DNA of 64,000 bases. Origin: Rhodocyclaceae bacterium. Its GTDB lineage: Bacteria > Pseudomonadota > Gammaproteobacteria > Burkholderiales > Rhodocyclaceae. The notes beneath the pieces were generated by a model. The model was not told where the DNA came from and ran no database searches. It worked only from the letters and a program-made list of their open reading frames with translations. The stretch is taken from positions 45,294 to 109,293 of the forward strand of contig JAKLLG010000012.1 in the NCBI GenBank assembly GCA_023150275.1, written 5' to 3'. The position numbers and the translations under genes are program-made. Of this stretch, positions 31,308 through 39,657 are shown in pieces. Positions within the stretch are counted from its first letter, which is position 1. The number at the start of each line of letters is the position of its first letter.

Positions 31308-31799
31308 ATGAGCGCCGTGCCGACGAGCGCCATACTGTCGCCGCGCATCGAAATGTTGCCGATGAACACTGGCGATCTCGACGATGTCCTCGCCATCGAG
31401 AACGCCGTCTACCCCTTTCCGTGGACGCGCGGCAATTTCGCCGATTCGCTCGCCGCCGGCTACAGTGCATGGGTGTGCCGCATCGGCGGCGAATTGGTCG
31501 GCTACGCCGTCGTGATGATGGTGCTCGACGAAGCGCACCTGCTCAATATCAGTGTCGATGCGCGGCGGCAGGGCATGGGCTTCGGCGCACGCCTGCTGCG
31601 GCACGCCATGGCCATTGCACGGACGCTCGGCGCCAGCACGATGCTGCTCGAAGTGCGGCCGTCCAACGCGCGCGCGTTGCAGCTCTACCGGCACTTCGGC
31701 TTCGTCAGCATTGGCGTGCGCAAGGCCTACTACCCGGCCGTCGAGGGCCGCGAGGACGCGCAGGTGCTCACGCATTCACTCCGCGAGGTGCGTGCATGA
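31308..31799 (+). CDS. rimI: Ribosomal protein S18-alanine N-acetyltransferase
   Basis: RimI (163 aa) is a GNAT-fold N-acetyltransferase that acetylates S18. Key segments: AIENAVYPFPWTRGNFADSL (about 28-47), LLNISVDARRQGMGFGARLL (acetyl-CoA loop R/Q-x-x-G-x-G) and LEVRPSNARALQLYRHFGF. ATG 31308 was chosen since GGAGGGGCTGCCA precedes it and the N-terminus fits; it is 74 bp after tsaB. Its stop overlaps the ATG of the DNA glycosylase gene (ATGA). Confidence 0.93.
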   Translation: MSAVPTSAILSPRIEMLPMNTGDLDDVLAIENAVYPFPWTRGNFADSLAAGYSAWVCRIGGELVGYAVVMMVLDEAHLLNISVDARRQGMGFGARLLRHAMAIARTLGASTMLLEVRPSNARALQLYRHFGFVSIGVRKAYYPAVEGREDAQVLTHSLREVRA

Positions 31800-32611
31800 C
31801 GCTGACGCGTGAGCAGATTCTCGAAGAAATGGGCCTCGGCCCGGTATGGCGCCTGCGTCAGCCGGCGGGGGCAAGTGAAGCCGTCGCCGAAGTTTCCCCC
31901 GATGCGCCTGCCAAAGCGGATAGTGCAGCGCCGATGCCACTCGCGCCACGGCCCCGGGCGCAGCCCGCTGCGGGCAGTGTGGACGCAGTGGACCCAACGG
32001 GCGCCGATGCACTCGGCTGGCCGGCGCTGCGCGAGGCGATACTTGGCTGCACGGCCTGCGCGTTGTGCCAGGGGCGCAAGCAGGCAGTGCCCGGCGTCGG
32101 CGACGAAAATGCCGACTGGCTGTTCATCGGCGAAGGCCCGGGCGCGGAAGAGGATGCACGGGGCGAACCCTTCGTCGGACAGGCGGGCAAGCTGCTCGAT
32201 GCGATGCTGGCGGCGATTGATCTCAGGCGCGGCGACAACGTGTATATCGCCAACGCCGTCAAATGCCGCCCGCCCGGCAACCGTACGCCGGAAGCGGCGG
32301 AAATGGCGGCCTGCCGCCCCTGGCTGAAGCGGCAGATTGCGCTGATCCGGCCGAAGCTGATCGTGCTGCTCGGCCGTGCCGCCATGCACGCCGTGCTCGG
32401 CGAAGAGCGCTCACTCGGCGCGAGCCGCGGCAAGACCTTTGAATACCGCGACGGCGAACTCGTGGTGCCGGTGATTGTCACCTACCACCCGGCCTATCTG
32501 CTGCGCAACCTGCCCGACAAGGCCAAGGCCTGGGAAGACCTCTGCCTCGCGCGGCGCGTGATGCGCGGGCAGCAGGCGGTGGGCATGGATCTGCCGCTCT
32601 CGCCGGCATGA
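31796..32611 (+). CDS. Uracil-DNA glycosylase, type 4 family
   Basis: A 271-aa family-4-type uracil-DNA glycosylase that removes uracil from DNA. A variable Ala/Pro-rich segment (about 25-75) precedes the catalytic core: CTACALCQGRKQAVPGVG (4Fe-4S Cys region), FIGEGPGAEEDARGEPFVGQ, VYIANAVKCRPPGNRTP and VTYHPAYLLR. The presence of GEGPGAEED and the Cys pairs places it in the iron-sulfur group. It overlaps rimI by 4 bp, forming tsaB-rimI-UDG, an order seen in many beta- and gammaproteobacteria. Confidence 0.93.
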   Translation: MTLTREQILEEMGLGPVWRLRQPAGASEAVAEVSPDAPAKADSAAPMPLAPRPRAQPAAGSVDAVDPTGADALGWPALREAILGCTACALCQGRKQAVPGVGDENADWLFIGEGPGAEEDARGEPFVGQAGKLLDAMLAAIDLRRGDNVYIANAVKCRPPGNRTPEAAEMAACRPWLKRQIALIRPKLIVLLGRAAMHAVLGEERSLGASRGKTFEYRDGELVVPVIVTYHPAYLLRNLPDKAKAWEDLCLARRVMRGQQAVGMDLPLSPA

Positions 32612-32630
32612 CGATGGCGCAGGCGGCTGG

Positions 32631-33044
32631 ATGACGATTTGCGCAATCCGCCGCTGGCCTGCCTGCTGCCTCGCCCTCACGCTTGCTGGATTGTTCCTGT
32701 TCGCGCCAGCCGCATCGGCGCGCGAAGCCCGCTGCCATGTCGATTATGGCGGTGAGGAAAGTGTGCATCGCGTGCGCCCGGCAGTCGAGCCCTACACCGT
32801 GCCGGCGGTGCCGGTGGGCACGCTGTTCCTGTTTCGCGCAGTGCTCGAAACGGAGCCCACGGCGCTCGCCGCACTCAAGGTGTACGTCTATGCCGATCTC
32901 GACCGCGGCCCGGTCATCGTGCATCAGGGCGAATACGCGTGGCCGCCGACCGCGCAATCGCGCCACGGCTTCACCGGCCGCCAGCGCGCCTACGAGCCGC
33001 TGCGCGACGGCGAGCTCGCCTACTGGTGCGAGGCGAGCGAATGA
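32631..33044 (+). CDS. Exported hypothetical protein
   Basis: A 137-aa protein with a signal peptide (RRWPACCLALTLAGLFLFAP, cleavage near ASA) and a short mature domain with two Cys (EARCHVDYGG and LAYWCEASE), so possibly a disulfide. No family was recognised. It lies 19 bp after the glycosylase gene and its TGA overlaps the ATG of the CapA-like gene, so it is co-translated with it and may act with it in the periplasm (inference). Confidence 0.7.
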   Translation: MTICAIRRWPACCLALTLAGLFLFAPAASAREARCHVDYGGEESVHRVRPAVEPYTVPAVPVGTLFLFRAVLETEPTALAALKVYVYADLDRGPVIVHQGEYAWPPTAQSRHGFTGRQRAYEPLRDGELAYWCEASE

Positions 33045-33991
33045 GGTATCCGCGCCGGCTGCCGCTCCTCGCCATAGCCGCGTGCTTTATGCTGTGCAGC
33101 GTGGCCGCGCGGGCAGATGTGGAAAGCGAAGCGCCGGCGGACACGGTGAAGCTGCTCTTTGCCGGCGACATCATGCTCGACGACGGCCCCGGCCGCGCGA
33201 TTGCCGCGGGGCGCGATCCCTTCGCCGCCTTCGCGCACGAATTTGCCTGGGCCGATGTCCGCATCGGCAATCTGGAGTGCCCGATCGCCACCGGCGGCAC
33301 GGCGCTGGATAACAAGATCTATGCTTTTCGCGCCAGCCCGCGCGTGATCGAGCACCTGCAGGGGCGCTTCGATGCGCTCTCGGTGGCCAACAATCATTCC
33401 GGCGACTACGGGCAGGAGGCCTTCGTCGAAACGCTGGCGCTGCTCGACATCGCGGGGGTAGGCAGCTTCGGCGGCGGCCTCGATCTCAAGGCCGCGCATG
33501 CGCCGTACTGGATCGAGCGCAAGGGCCTGCGCATCGCGCTGCTCGGCTACAACGAATACAAGCCGCGCAGCTTCGAAGCCGGCCCGAACTGGCCGGGTGT
33601 GGCGTGGAGCGAAGACAGCCATGTGGTGCGCGACATCCGCGCCGCGCGCGCCGCGGGTGCCCATATCGTCATTCCCTTCATGCACTGGGGCTGGGAAAAC
33701 GAAGAGCAGCCTTCCTCCCGCCAGCGACAACTGGCCCGCCTGATGATCGATGCTGGTGCCGATGCCGTCGTTGGCACGCATCCGCACGTGACGCAGGGCG
33801 AAGAAACCTACGCCGGCAAGCCGATCATCTACAGCTTGGGCAACTTCGTCTTCGACGGCTTCGACACTGCCGCCGGCAAGACCGGCTGGCTGCTGCGCCT
33901 GCGCGTCGGCCGGCAAGGAGTGCTCGATTGGGAGGTGATTTCGGCGCACATGGATGGCGATGGCCTGCCGCAGCGCGCGCCAGCGGACTGA
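33041..33991 (+). CDS. CapA family protein (metallophosphatase-like)
   Basis: A 316-aa exported protein (signal peptide ending near ARA) of the CapA/PGA_cap family: LFAGDIMLDDGPGRAI (metal-binding Asp), RIGNLECPIAT, FDALSVANNHSGDYGQEA, HIVIPFMHWGWENEEQPS, GADAVVGTHPHVTQG, IIYSLGNFVFDGF. The motifs are complete for the calcineurin-like metallophosphatase fold. CapA proteins are linked to poly-gamma-glutamate synthesis; here no capB/C genes are adjacent, so the substrate is unknown. It is translationally coupled (ATGA) to the small exported protein. Confidence 0.88.
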   Translation: MRYPRRLPLLAIAACFMLCSVAARADVESEAPADTVKLLFAGDIMLDDGPGRAIAAGRDPFAAFAHEFAWADVRIGNLECPIATGGTALDNKIYAFRASPRVIEHLQGRFDALSVANNHSGDYGQEAFVETLALLDIAGVGSFGGGLDLKAAHAPYWIERKGLRIALLGYNEYKPRSFEAGPNWPGVAWSEDSHVVRDIRAARAAGAHIVIPFMHWGWENEEQPSSRQRQLARLMIDAGADAVVGTHPHVTQGEETYAGKPIIYSLGNFVFDGFDTAAGKTGWLLRLRVGRQGVLDWEVISAHMDGDGLPQRAPAD

Positions 33992-34070
33992 TCGGCAACC
34001 CGCCTGGCTTTGGTGTCTTCGTCATTCTGCAATAACAAGAGGCTTCGGGAACTCGGCGGTCGTTGTGCGT

Positions 34071-34589
34071 TTACCCCGTAAATCTCACCCGCGGCCTTTG
34101 TTGCCGCGGCTGTGCCACATGGTCGAGCGGCAGTTCGTGCGTGGCCTTCACCTTCGAGAGCGCGATGTTGGTTTTCACCTGCGCGACGCCGGGCAGGGTG
34201 AGCAGTTTCTTCATCATCAGGTCCGAGAACGCGGCGAGGTCGGGCGCGACAATGCGCAGCAGGTAGTCGGCCTCGCCGGTGACGGCGAAGCATTCGAGCA
34301 CTTCGGGCAGCGCGGCCACCTGGCGTTCGAATTCGGCGGGGCGGGTCTTGTCGTGCCGTTCGAGGATCACCTGTGCGTAGGCGGTCACACCGAGGCCGAG
34401 GGCGGGCGGGTCGAGCAGGGCGGTGTAGCCGGAGATGACGCCGGCTTCCTCCAGCCGCTGGATGCGGCGGCTGATCTGCGAGGCAGAGAGGTTGGCCTTT
34501 TCTCCCAATTCAGCATTGGTGGCGTGGCCGTCGCGCTGCAGCGCGGAGAGCAGTTGCAGGTCGTAGCGGTCGATGCCGATTTCACTCAT
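34071..34589 (-). CDS. Lrp/AsnC family transcriptional regulator
   Basis: A 172-aa regulator: an N-terminal winged helix-turn-helix (DRYDLQLLSALQRDGHATNA, then ELGEKANLSASQISRRIQRL) and a C-terminal RAM ligand-binding domain (YAQVILERHDK, FAVTGEADYLLRIVAPD). ATG 34589 was preferred over a GTG 18 nt upstream; CGGAG precedes it. It diverges from the phenylpyruvate decarboxylase gene; a perfect palindrome lies just upstream of its ATG. It probably senses an amino acid (perhaps phenylalanine) and controls the divergent catabolic genes (inference). Confidence 0.92.
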   Translation of the reverse strand: MSEIGIDRYDLQLLSALQRDGHATNAELGEKANLSASQISRRIQRLEEAGVISGYTALLDPPALGLGVTAYAQVILERHDKTRPAEFERQVAALPEVLECFAVTGEADYLLRIVAPDLAAFSDLMMKKLLTLPGVAQVKTNIALSKVKATHELPLDHVAQPRQQRPRVRFTG

Positions 34590-34600
34590 GGAGGGCTCCG

Positions 34601-34619
34601 TATGCACAAAACGTGCATA
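34601..34619. promoter_or_regulatory. Perfect palindrome, likely Lrp-type operator
   Basis: TATGCAC-AAAAC-GTGCATA: two 7-bp arms in perfect inverted order with a 5-bp spacer, in the 119-bp gap between the divergent Lrp-type regulator and the decarboxylase gene. The position suggests binding by the regulator itself (autoregulation and control of the divergent gene). No second copy was noticed nearby. Confidence 0.6.
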
Positions 34620-34708
34620 GATTACCGCTGATTGTGTTTATAACGAACGCCATGTGCGCGTCTGCTGCGCAATAATCCGTTCATTGTCGTTTCGCGGAAA
34701 GCCGTGCC

Positions 34709-36343
34709 ATGAACCTCACCGAATCCCTCTTGCAGGCCCTCAAGGCCAACGGCGCCGGCCAGATCTTCGGCATTCCCGGCGATTTTGCGCTGCCGTATTT
34801 CCGCATCATCGAGGAATCGAAGATCCTCCCGCTCTACACGCTCTCGCACGAGCCGGGCGTGGGTTTCGCGGCGGATGCGGCGGCGCGCATCGGGGCGGGC
34901 GCGGGGCGCTCGCTCGGCGTTGCCGCCGTTACCTACGGCGCCGGGGCACTCAACATGATCAACGCGGTGGCGGCGGCCTACGCCGAGAAGTCGCCGCTGG
35001 TGGTGCTTTCCGGTGGGCCGGGCAAAGGCGAATCGAGTTCCGGGCTGCTCCTGCACCATCAGGCGAAGACACTCGATTCGCAGTTCCGCATTTTTGAGGA
35101 GATCACCTGCGACCGCGTCCGGCTCGACGACGCAGCGCGGGCACCGGCCGACATTGCACGCGTGCTCGGCAATTGCCTGAAGCATTCGCGGCCCGTGTAT
35201 ATCGAGATTCCGCGCGACATGGTCGCCATGCCCTGTGCCGCGGTACCGCCGCTGGCGGCGCCGGCCGTCGATCCGGAGGCGCTGGCCGCCTGTGCCGACG
35301 AGGTGTTGCGTCGCCTGGCCGAGGCCGTGCGGCCGGTGTTGATGGTCGATGTGGAAGTGCGCCGCTACGGGCTGGAAGACAAGGTGGCCGAACTCGCCCG
35401 CCGCCTGGCGTTGCCGGTGGCCACCTGCTTTATGGGCCGTGGGCTGCTCGCCGCTTCCGATGCGCCGCTGGTCGGCACCTACATGGGCGTGGCCGGGCTG
35501 CCGGAGGTGACGCAACTGGTCGAGGATTCGGATGGCCTCTTCCTGCTCGGCGTGATCCTCTCCGATACCAACTTCGCGGTATCGCACAAGAAGATCGATC
35601 TCAGAAAGAGCATCGTTGCCTGCGACGGCGAGGTGCGGCTCGGCTACCACGTTTATCACGAAATTCCGCTCGCCGCGCTGGTCGAGGCGCTGCTGGCGCG
35701 CACGCCGCCACGGGCAGCCGGCTTCGACGTGCAGCGCAGTGTTTATCCGCGCGGGCTGGCAGCGGACGCGGCAACAATTGACCCGAACGACATTGCGATG
35801 GCGGTGAACGACCTGATGGCCGAGCACGGCAAGCTGCCGATCGCCGCCGACATGGGCGACTGCCTGTTTACGGCGATGGATATCGAGCAGACGGCGCTCG
35901 TCGCGCCCGGCTACTACGCCACGATGGGCTTCGGTGTACCGGCCGGCCTCGGCCTGCAGGCGGCCACCGGGCAGCGGCCGCTGATCCTTGTGGGCGACGG
36001 TGCCTTCCAGATGACTGGCTGGGAACTGGGGAACTGCCGGCGTTACGGCTGGGACCCGATCGTGCTGCTGTTCAACAACGCCAGCTGGGAGATGCTGCGC
36101 ACCTTCCAGCCAGATTCCGGGTTCAACAATCTCGACGACTGGGGCTTTGCCTCGATGGCTGCCGGCATGGGCGGCGACGGGGTACGCGTGCGCACGCGCG
36201 CCGAGCTGAAGGCGGCGCTGGCACAAGCGATGGCTACCCGCGGCAGGTTCCAGCTGATCGAGATCATGATCCCGCGCGGCGTGCTGTCGCAGACGCTGCA
36301 GCGCTTCGTGGCGGGGGTGAAGCGGCTGAATGCAGTGAAGTGA
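34709..36343 (+). CDS. ppdC: Phenylpyruvate/indolepyruvate decarboxylase (TPP-dependent)
   Basis: A 544-aa TPP enzyme closely similar in pattern to the Azospirillum phenylpyruvate decarboxylase: FGIPGDFALP (about 20-29), LYTLSHEPGVGFAADAAAR (catalytic Glu in HEP), AAVTYGAGALNM, LLHHQAKTLDSQF, and the TPP-binding GDGAFQMTGWELGNCRRYG ending in LFNNASW. The protein decarboxylates phenylpyruvate or indole-3-pyruvate to the aldehyde. ATG 34709 follows GGAAAG. The aldehyde dehydrogenase gene downstream would oxidise the product, giving an aromatic amino acid degradation (Ehrlich-type) step. The substrate preference is inferred. Confidence 0.88.
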   Translation: MNLTESLLQALKANGAGQIFGIPGDFALPYFRIIEESKILPLYTLSHEPGVGFAADAAARIGAGAGRSLGVAAVTYGAGALNMINAVAAAYAEKSPLVVLSGGPGKGESSSGLLLHHQAKTLDSQFRIFEEITCDRVRLDDAARAPADIARVLGNCLKHSRPVYIEIPRDMVAMPCAAVPPLAAPAVDPEALAACADEVLRRLAEAVRPVLMVDVEVRRYGLEDKVAELARRLALPVATCFMGRGLLAASDAPLVGTYMGVAGLPEVTQLVEDSDGLFLLGVILSDTNFAVSHKKIDLRKSIVACDGEVRLGYHVYHEIPLAALVEALLARTPPRAAGFDVQRSVYPRGLAADAATIDPNDIAMAVNDLMAEHGKLPIAADMGDCLFTAMDIEQTALVAPGYYATMGFGVPAGLGLQAATGQRPLILVGDGAFQMTGWELGNCRRYGWDPIVLLFNNASWEMLRTFQPDSGFNNLDDWGFASMAAGMGGDGVRVRTRAELKAALAQAMATRGRFQLIEIMIPRGVLSQTLQRFVAGVKRLNAVK

Positions 36344-36361
36344 GCGTCGGGCTTCTTCCTC

Positions 36362-36431
36362 ATTCCGGCGACATCCGGAATGGCGGATTTTTGCGATTGA
36401 CGCAGTTGCTGGACCCCGGCGTTCGCCGGGG
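36362..36431. repeat. Two GC-rich inverted repeats downstream of ppdC
   Basis: ATTCCGG-cgacat-CCGGAAT (36362-36381) and CCCCGGCG-TT-CGCCGGGG (36414-36431), the latter in the context ctgga...gtgacgg that resembles widespread bacterial REP-like hairpins. Neither is directly followed by a T-run, so a terminator role is uncertain. Confidence 0.45.
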
Positions 36432-36559
36432 TGACGGAGGTAATGCGGCTGGACTGGGCCTTGTCACGTCACCGTTCACCCCGAGTGGCCAGCAGCGCCA
36501 GCGTAACGAAGGACGGGCGCCGGCTGAGGCGGAACGAAAATGGAACAAAGGAGACTGCA

Positions 36560-38035
36560 ATGAACATCACCCCCATGATCATCAATGGTTGCCCGGTCGG
36601 TGCCGACACCACGCTTGGCGTGGTTAACCTGGTCTCCACGTCTGGCGTGGCTGACTCAGCCGCCACGCTCGGTGTGATCAACCCCGCCAGCGGCGAAGTC
36701 TTCGCGCAGGTGCCGGCCGCAAGCTCGGCGCATGTGGATGCCGCCGTAGCGGCCGCGCAGGCGGCATTCCCGGCGTGGCGTGCGACGCCGGATGCCGAGC
36801 GGCAGCGCCTGCTGCATGCGATCGGGGCCGCGCTCGAAGCGCACATGCCGGAACTGATGCAACTGGTGATGCAGGAGAGCGGCAAGCCGGTGAACGGTCT
36901 CGATGGCGTTGGCGCCGGTATGGAGGTCGCTGGTGCAATCGCGTGGACGCACGTGACGGCCGATCTGCCGCTGCCCGTCGAGGTGATCCAGGACGACGCG
37001 GTGGCGCGCGTCGAGGTGCATCGCAAGCCGCTCGGCGTGGTGGCTTCGATCACGCCGTGGAACTGGCCGCTGCTGATCGCCATCTGGCATGTGATTCCGG
37101 CGCTGCGCGCGGGCAATACGGTGGTGCTCAAACCTTCCGAATACACGCCGCTGGCCACCTTGCGCTTTGCCGAACTGGCCAATGCGATCCTGCCTGCCGG
37201 TGTGCTCAACGTGATCACCGGCACGGGTGAGGTCGGCGCGGCGCTGGCAACGCATGCCGGGGTCGCCAAGGTGGTGTTCACCGGTTCCACCGAAACCGGC
37301 CGGCGCATCATGCAGGGCGCGGCGCCGACGCTGAAGCGGCTGACCCTCGAACTTGGTGGCAACGATGCCGGCATCGTTCTGCCCGATGTCGATGTTCGCG
37401 CGGTGGCGCCGAAGCTCTTCGCCGCGTGCTTTCACAACAACGGCCAGACCTGCGCCTGCCTCAAGCGGCTCTATGTGCATGAATCGATCCACGATGCGCT
37501 GTGTGCCGAACTGGCGGCGCTGGCCGGCCGCGTGGTCGTGGGCGACGGCGCCGATCCGGCGACGCAGCTGGGTCCGCTGCAGAACGCGCGTCAGCTCGCG
37601 ATCGTCGAATCCTTTGCCGAGAGCGCCCGCCGCGACGGCGGCGTGTTCCTTTGCGGCGGGCATCGTCGTCCCGGCCCGGGCTATTTCTTCGAGCCGACCA
37701 TCGTCACCGGCCTATCCGATGGCAGCCGGCTGGTGGATGCGGAGCCCTTCGGGCCGATCGTGCCGGTAATCCGCTATGCGGATGTCGACGAGGTGATCGC
37801 CCGCGCGAACGCCAATGCGCAGGGGCTCGGCGGGTCGGTCTGGTCGGCGGATCCGGCGCGGGCGGCGGCGCTCGCGCAGCGGCTGGAATGCGGCATCGCG
37901 TGGGTGAACGAGCACGGCGCCGTGCAGCCGGATGCGCCCTTCGGCGGCATCAAGCAGTCCGGCATCGGCGTCGAGTTCGGCAGGCATGGGCTTCTGGAGT
38001 TCACCACCTTGCAGACGCTGCGCGTCGCGAAATAA
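36560..38035 (+). CDS. Aldehyde dehydrogenase
   Basis: A 491-aa NAD(P)-dependent aldehyde dehydrogenase: TPWNWPLL (about 166-173), VFTGSTETGRRI (cofactor loop), LELGGNDAGIV (general-base Glu), NNGQTCACLKRLYVH (nucleophile Cys) and EPFGPIVPVIRY. ATG 36560 has a perfect AAAGGAG ribosome site, so the longer upstream frame was rejected. The N-terminus carries an imperfect internal repeat (TTLGVVNLVSTSG, then ATLGVINPASG) that adds about 20 residues before the usual start of the fold. It is likely the phenylacetaldehyde or indole-acetaldehyde oxidising enzyme paired with the decarboxylase (inferred from context). Confidence 0.9.
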   Translation: MNITPMIINGCPVGADTTLGVVNLVSTSGVADSAATLGVINPASGEVFAQVPAASSAHVDAAVAAAQAAFPAWRATPDAERQRLLHAIGAALEAHMPELMQLVMQESGKPVNGLDGVGAGMEVAGAIAWTHVTADLPLPVEVIQDDAVARVEVHRKPLGVVASITPWNWPLLIAIWHVIPALRAGNTVVLKPSEYTPLATLRFAELANAILPAGVLNVITGTGEVGAALATHAGVAKVVFTGSTETGRRIMQGAAPTLKRLTLELGGNDAGIVLPDVDVRAVAPKLFAACFHNNGQTCACLKRLYVHESIHDALCAELAALAGRVVVGDGADPATQLGPLQNARQLAIVESFAESARRDGGVFLCGGHRRPGPGYFFEPTIVTGLSDGSRLVDAEPFGPIVPVIRYADVDEVIARANANAQGLGGSVWSADPARAAALAQRLECGIAWVNEHGAVQPDAPFGGIKQSGIGVEFGRHGLLEFTTLQTLRVAK

Positions 38036-38055
38036 CTTTTGCGACACCTTCGCGG

Positions 38056-38067
38056 TATCATCCGCCC
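38056..38067 (+). promoter_or_regulatory. -10 element for the CYTH-CHAD gene; leaderless start
   Basis: TATCAT at 38056-38061 with 6 nt before the ATG at 38068; no Shine-Dalgarno sequence and no good -35. The arrangement matches that seen before tsaB and the CheR-GGDEF-EAL gene. Confidence 0.4.
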
Positions 38068-39603
38068 ATGGGCGTCGAAACAGAACTGAAACTATCCCTG
38101 CCGCTTTCGGCGGCGCCCCGCCTGCGCAAACACCCGCTTCTGGCGGGCCAACGTCCGCAACGCCAGCACCTCGCCAACACTTACTACGATACGCCGGCGC
38201 TCGATCTCAAGAAGCGCCGCATCGCGTTGCGCCACCGGCATACCGCGTGGGGTCAACTGCTCACGGTGAAGAGCGCCGAGCCGGCGGTGGGCGGGCTGGC
38301 CTGTCGCAGCGAATGGGAAGCGCCGAGCCTGCCCGGGGTCTTCGATTTTTCGCATGTAGACGACAAACCGTTGCGCAAGTGGCTGGAAGGTCTTGTTCCG
38401 GTGCTGCAGCCGGCATTCACCACTGATTTCGTGCGCAATACGTGGCTGCTCGAACCGGCGCCGGGAACGCGCGTGGAACTCGCCTTCGATCATGGCAAGG
38501 TCAGCTGCGGCGAGGCGCAGGAAGCGCTCTGCGAGATTGAACTCGAATTGCTCGAAGGGCCAGCCTCGGCGCTGTTCGAACTGGCGCTCGCCCTGCAGGC
38601 CGATCTGCCCCTGCGCCCGGAGGCGGTGAGCAAGGCGGAACGCGGCTACCGCGTGTTCCAGCAGGCGCGCCCGCAACCGGCGCGGGCACGCAAGGCAGGC
38701 ATCGACAAGGGCATGGCGCCGCTCGCCGCGTTCAAGGTGATCGCGCTTGAATGCGTCGAACAGTTGCAGCGCAACGAAGCGGGCGCGCGGGCGGGACTCG
38801 ACCCGGAATTCGTGCATCAGGCACGCGTGGCGATCCGCCGCCTGCGCTCGGCGCTGCGGCTGTGGCGTCCGCTGCTCCCCGCTGTCTTCCGCGAACACTT
38901 CGCGCCGGCCTGGCGCGATCTGGCGGCAACGCTTGGCGAGGCGCGCAACCTTGACGTATTCGCCACCGAAACCTTGCCGCCGCTGCTCGCGGCCTTCCCC
39001 GAGCGGCCACCGCTTACTCGCCTGCAGCATCTTGCCGAACGCCGGCGCCAGCACGCGCAGGCAGACGTCCGGCGAGCCTTCGATGCCCCTTGGTTCGCCC
39101 GGCTGCTGCTCGGCTTCACGGCCGCGCTGCACGCCTTGCCCGAATCGGGTTCGGCGGCGGAGGGCGATGCGGTGCAAGGAGGAGCATCGGACAAGGCGGC
39201 GGAACCTCAGACACTGAGTGCCTTCGCCCGCCGCCGGCTACGCAGGTTCGACCGTGATGTGCAGCGGCTGTCGAGCGCGATCGGCAGCGATCCGGAGGCG
39301 CACCATCAATTGCGCATCGCCTTCAAGCGGCTGCGCTATGCGCTGGAATTCATGGCGCCGCTCTATGGCACGCATGCCATCCGCCGCTATCTGGCGGCCG
39401 CGGCAGAGATGCAGGCGCTGCTCGGGGCAATGAACGATCTCACGGTGGCGGAGCGGCTGGTTGCCGAACTGCGTCGGCGCCGCACCGACGACATCGTGCA
39501 CGGCTGGCTGGCCGGCCAGGCCGTGCTGTTGCACAACCTGCTGCCGGCCGCACTCAGTGGCTTCGTCGAAGCGCGCAAGCCCTGGCGCGGCGGCCGTGGC
39601 TGA
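38068..39603 (+). CDS. CYTH and CHAD domain protein
   Basis: A 511-aa protein combining an N-terminal CYTH domain (E-T-E-L-K at residues 4-8, the ExExK signature; YYDTPALDLKKRRIALRHR) and a C-terminal CHAD domain (FVHQARVAIRRLRSALRLW, HHQLRIAFKRLRYALEFM, with the conserved basic and His residues). CYTH binds triphosphates; CHAD binds polyphosphate and localises to polyphosphate granules in several bacteria. It is convergent with the CBS-DUF294 gene; no ppk or ppx is adjacent. Confidence 0.92.
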   Translation: MGVETELKLSLPLSAAPRLRKHPLLAGQRPQRQHLANTYYDTPALDLKKRRIALRHRHTAWGQLLTVKSAEPAVGGLACRSEWEAPSLPGVFDFSHVDDKPLRKWLEGLVPVLQPAFTTDFVRNTWLLEPAPGTRVELAFDHGKVSCGEAQEALCEIELELLEGPASALFELALALQADLPLRPEAVSKAERGYRVFQQARPQPARARKAGIDKGMAPLAAFKVIALECVEQLQRNEAGARAGLDPEFVHQARVAIRRLRSALRLWRPLLPAVFREHFAPAWRDLAATLGEARNLDVFATETLPPLLAAFPERPPLTRLQHLAERRRQHAQADVRRAFDAPWFARLLLGFTAALHALPESGSAAEGDAVQGGASDKAAEPQTLSAFARRRLRRFDRDVQRLSSAIGSDPEAHHQLRIAFKRLRYALEFMAPLYGTHAIRRYLAAAAEMQALLGAMNDLTVAERLVAELRRRRTDDIVHGWLAGQAVLLHNLLPAALSGFVEARKPWRGGRG

Positions 39604-39657
39604 TCGCGTGGGGGCTTCTCGGCAGCTCCTGTAAACTGGTGGAGCGCTGGTGCGCCC

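Noticed and set aside
36362..36431. Insertion sequence ends
   Set aside because: The two hairpins lack a transposase gene and target-site duplications; REP-like or structural elements are more likely.
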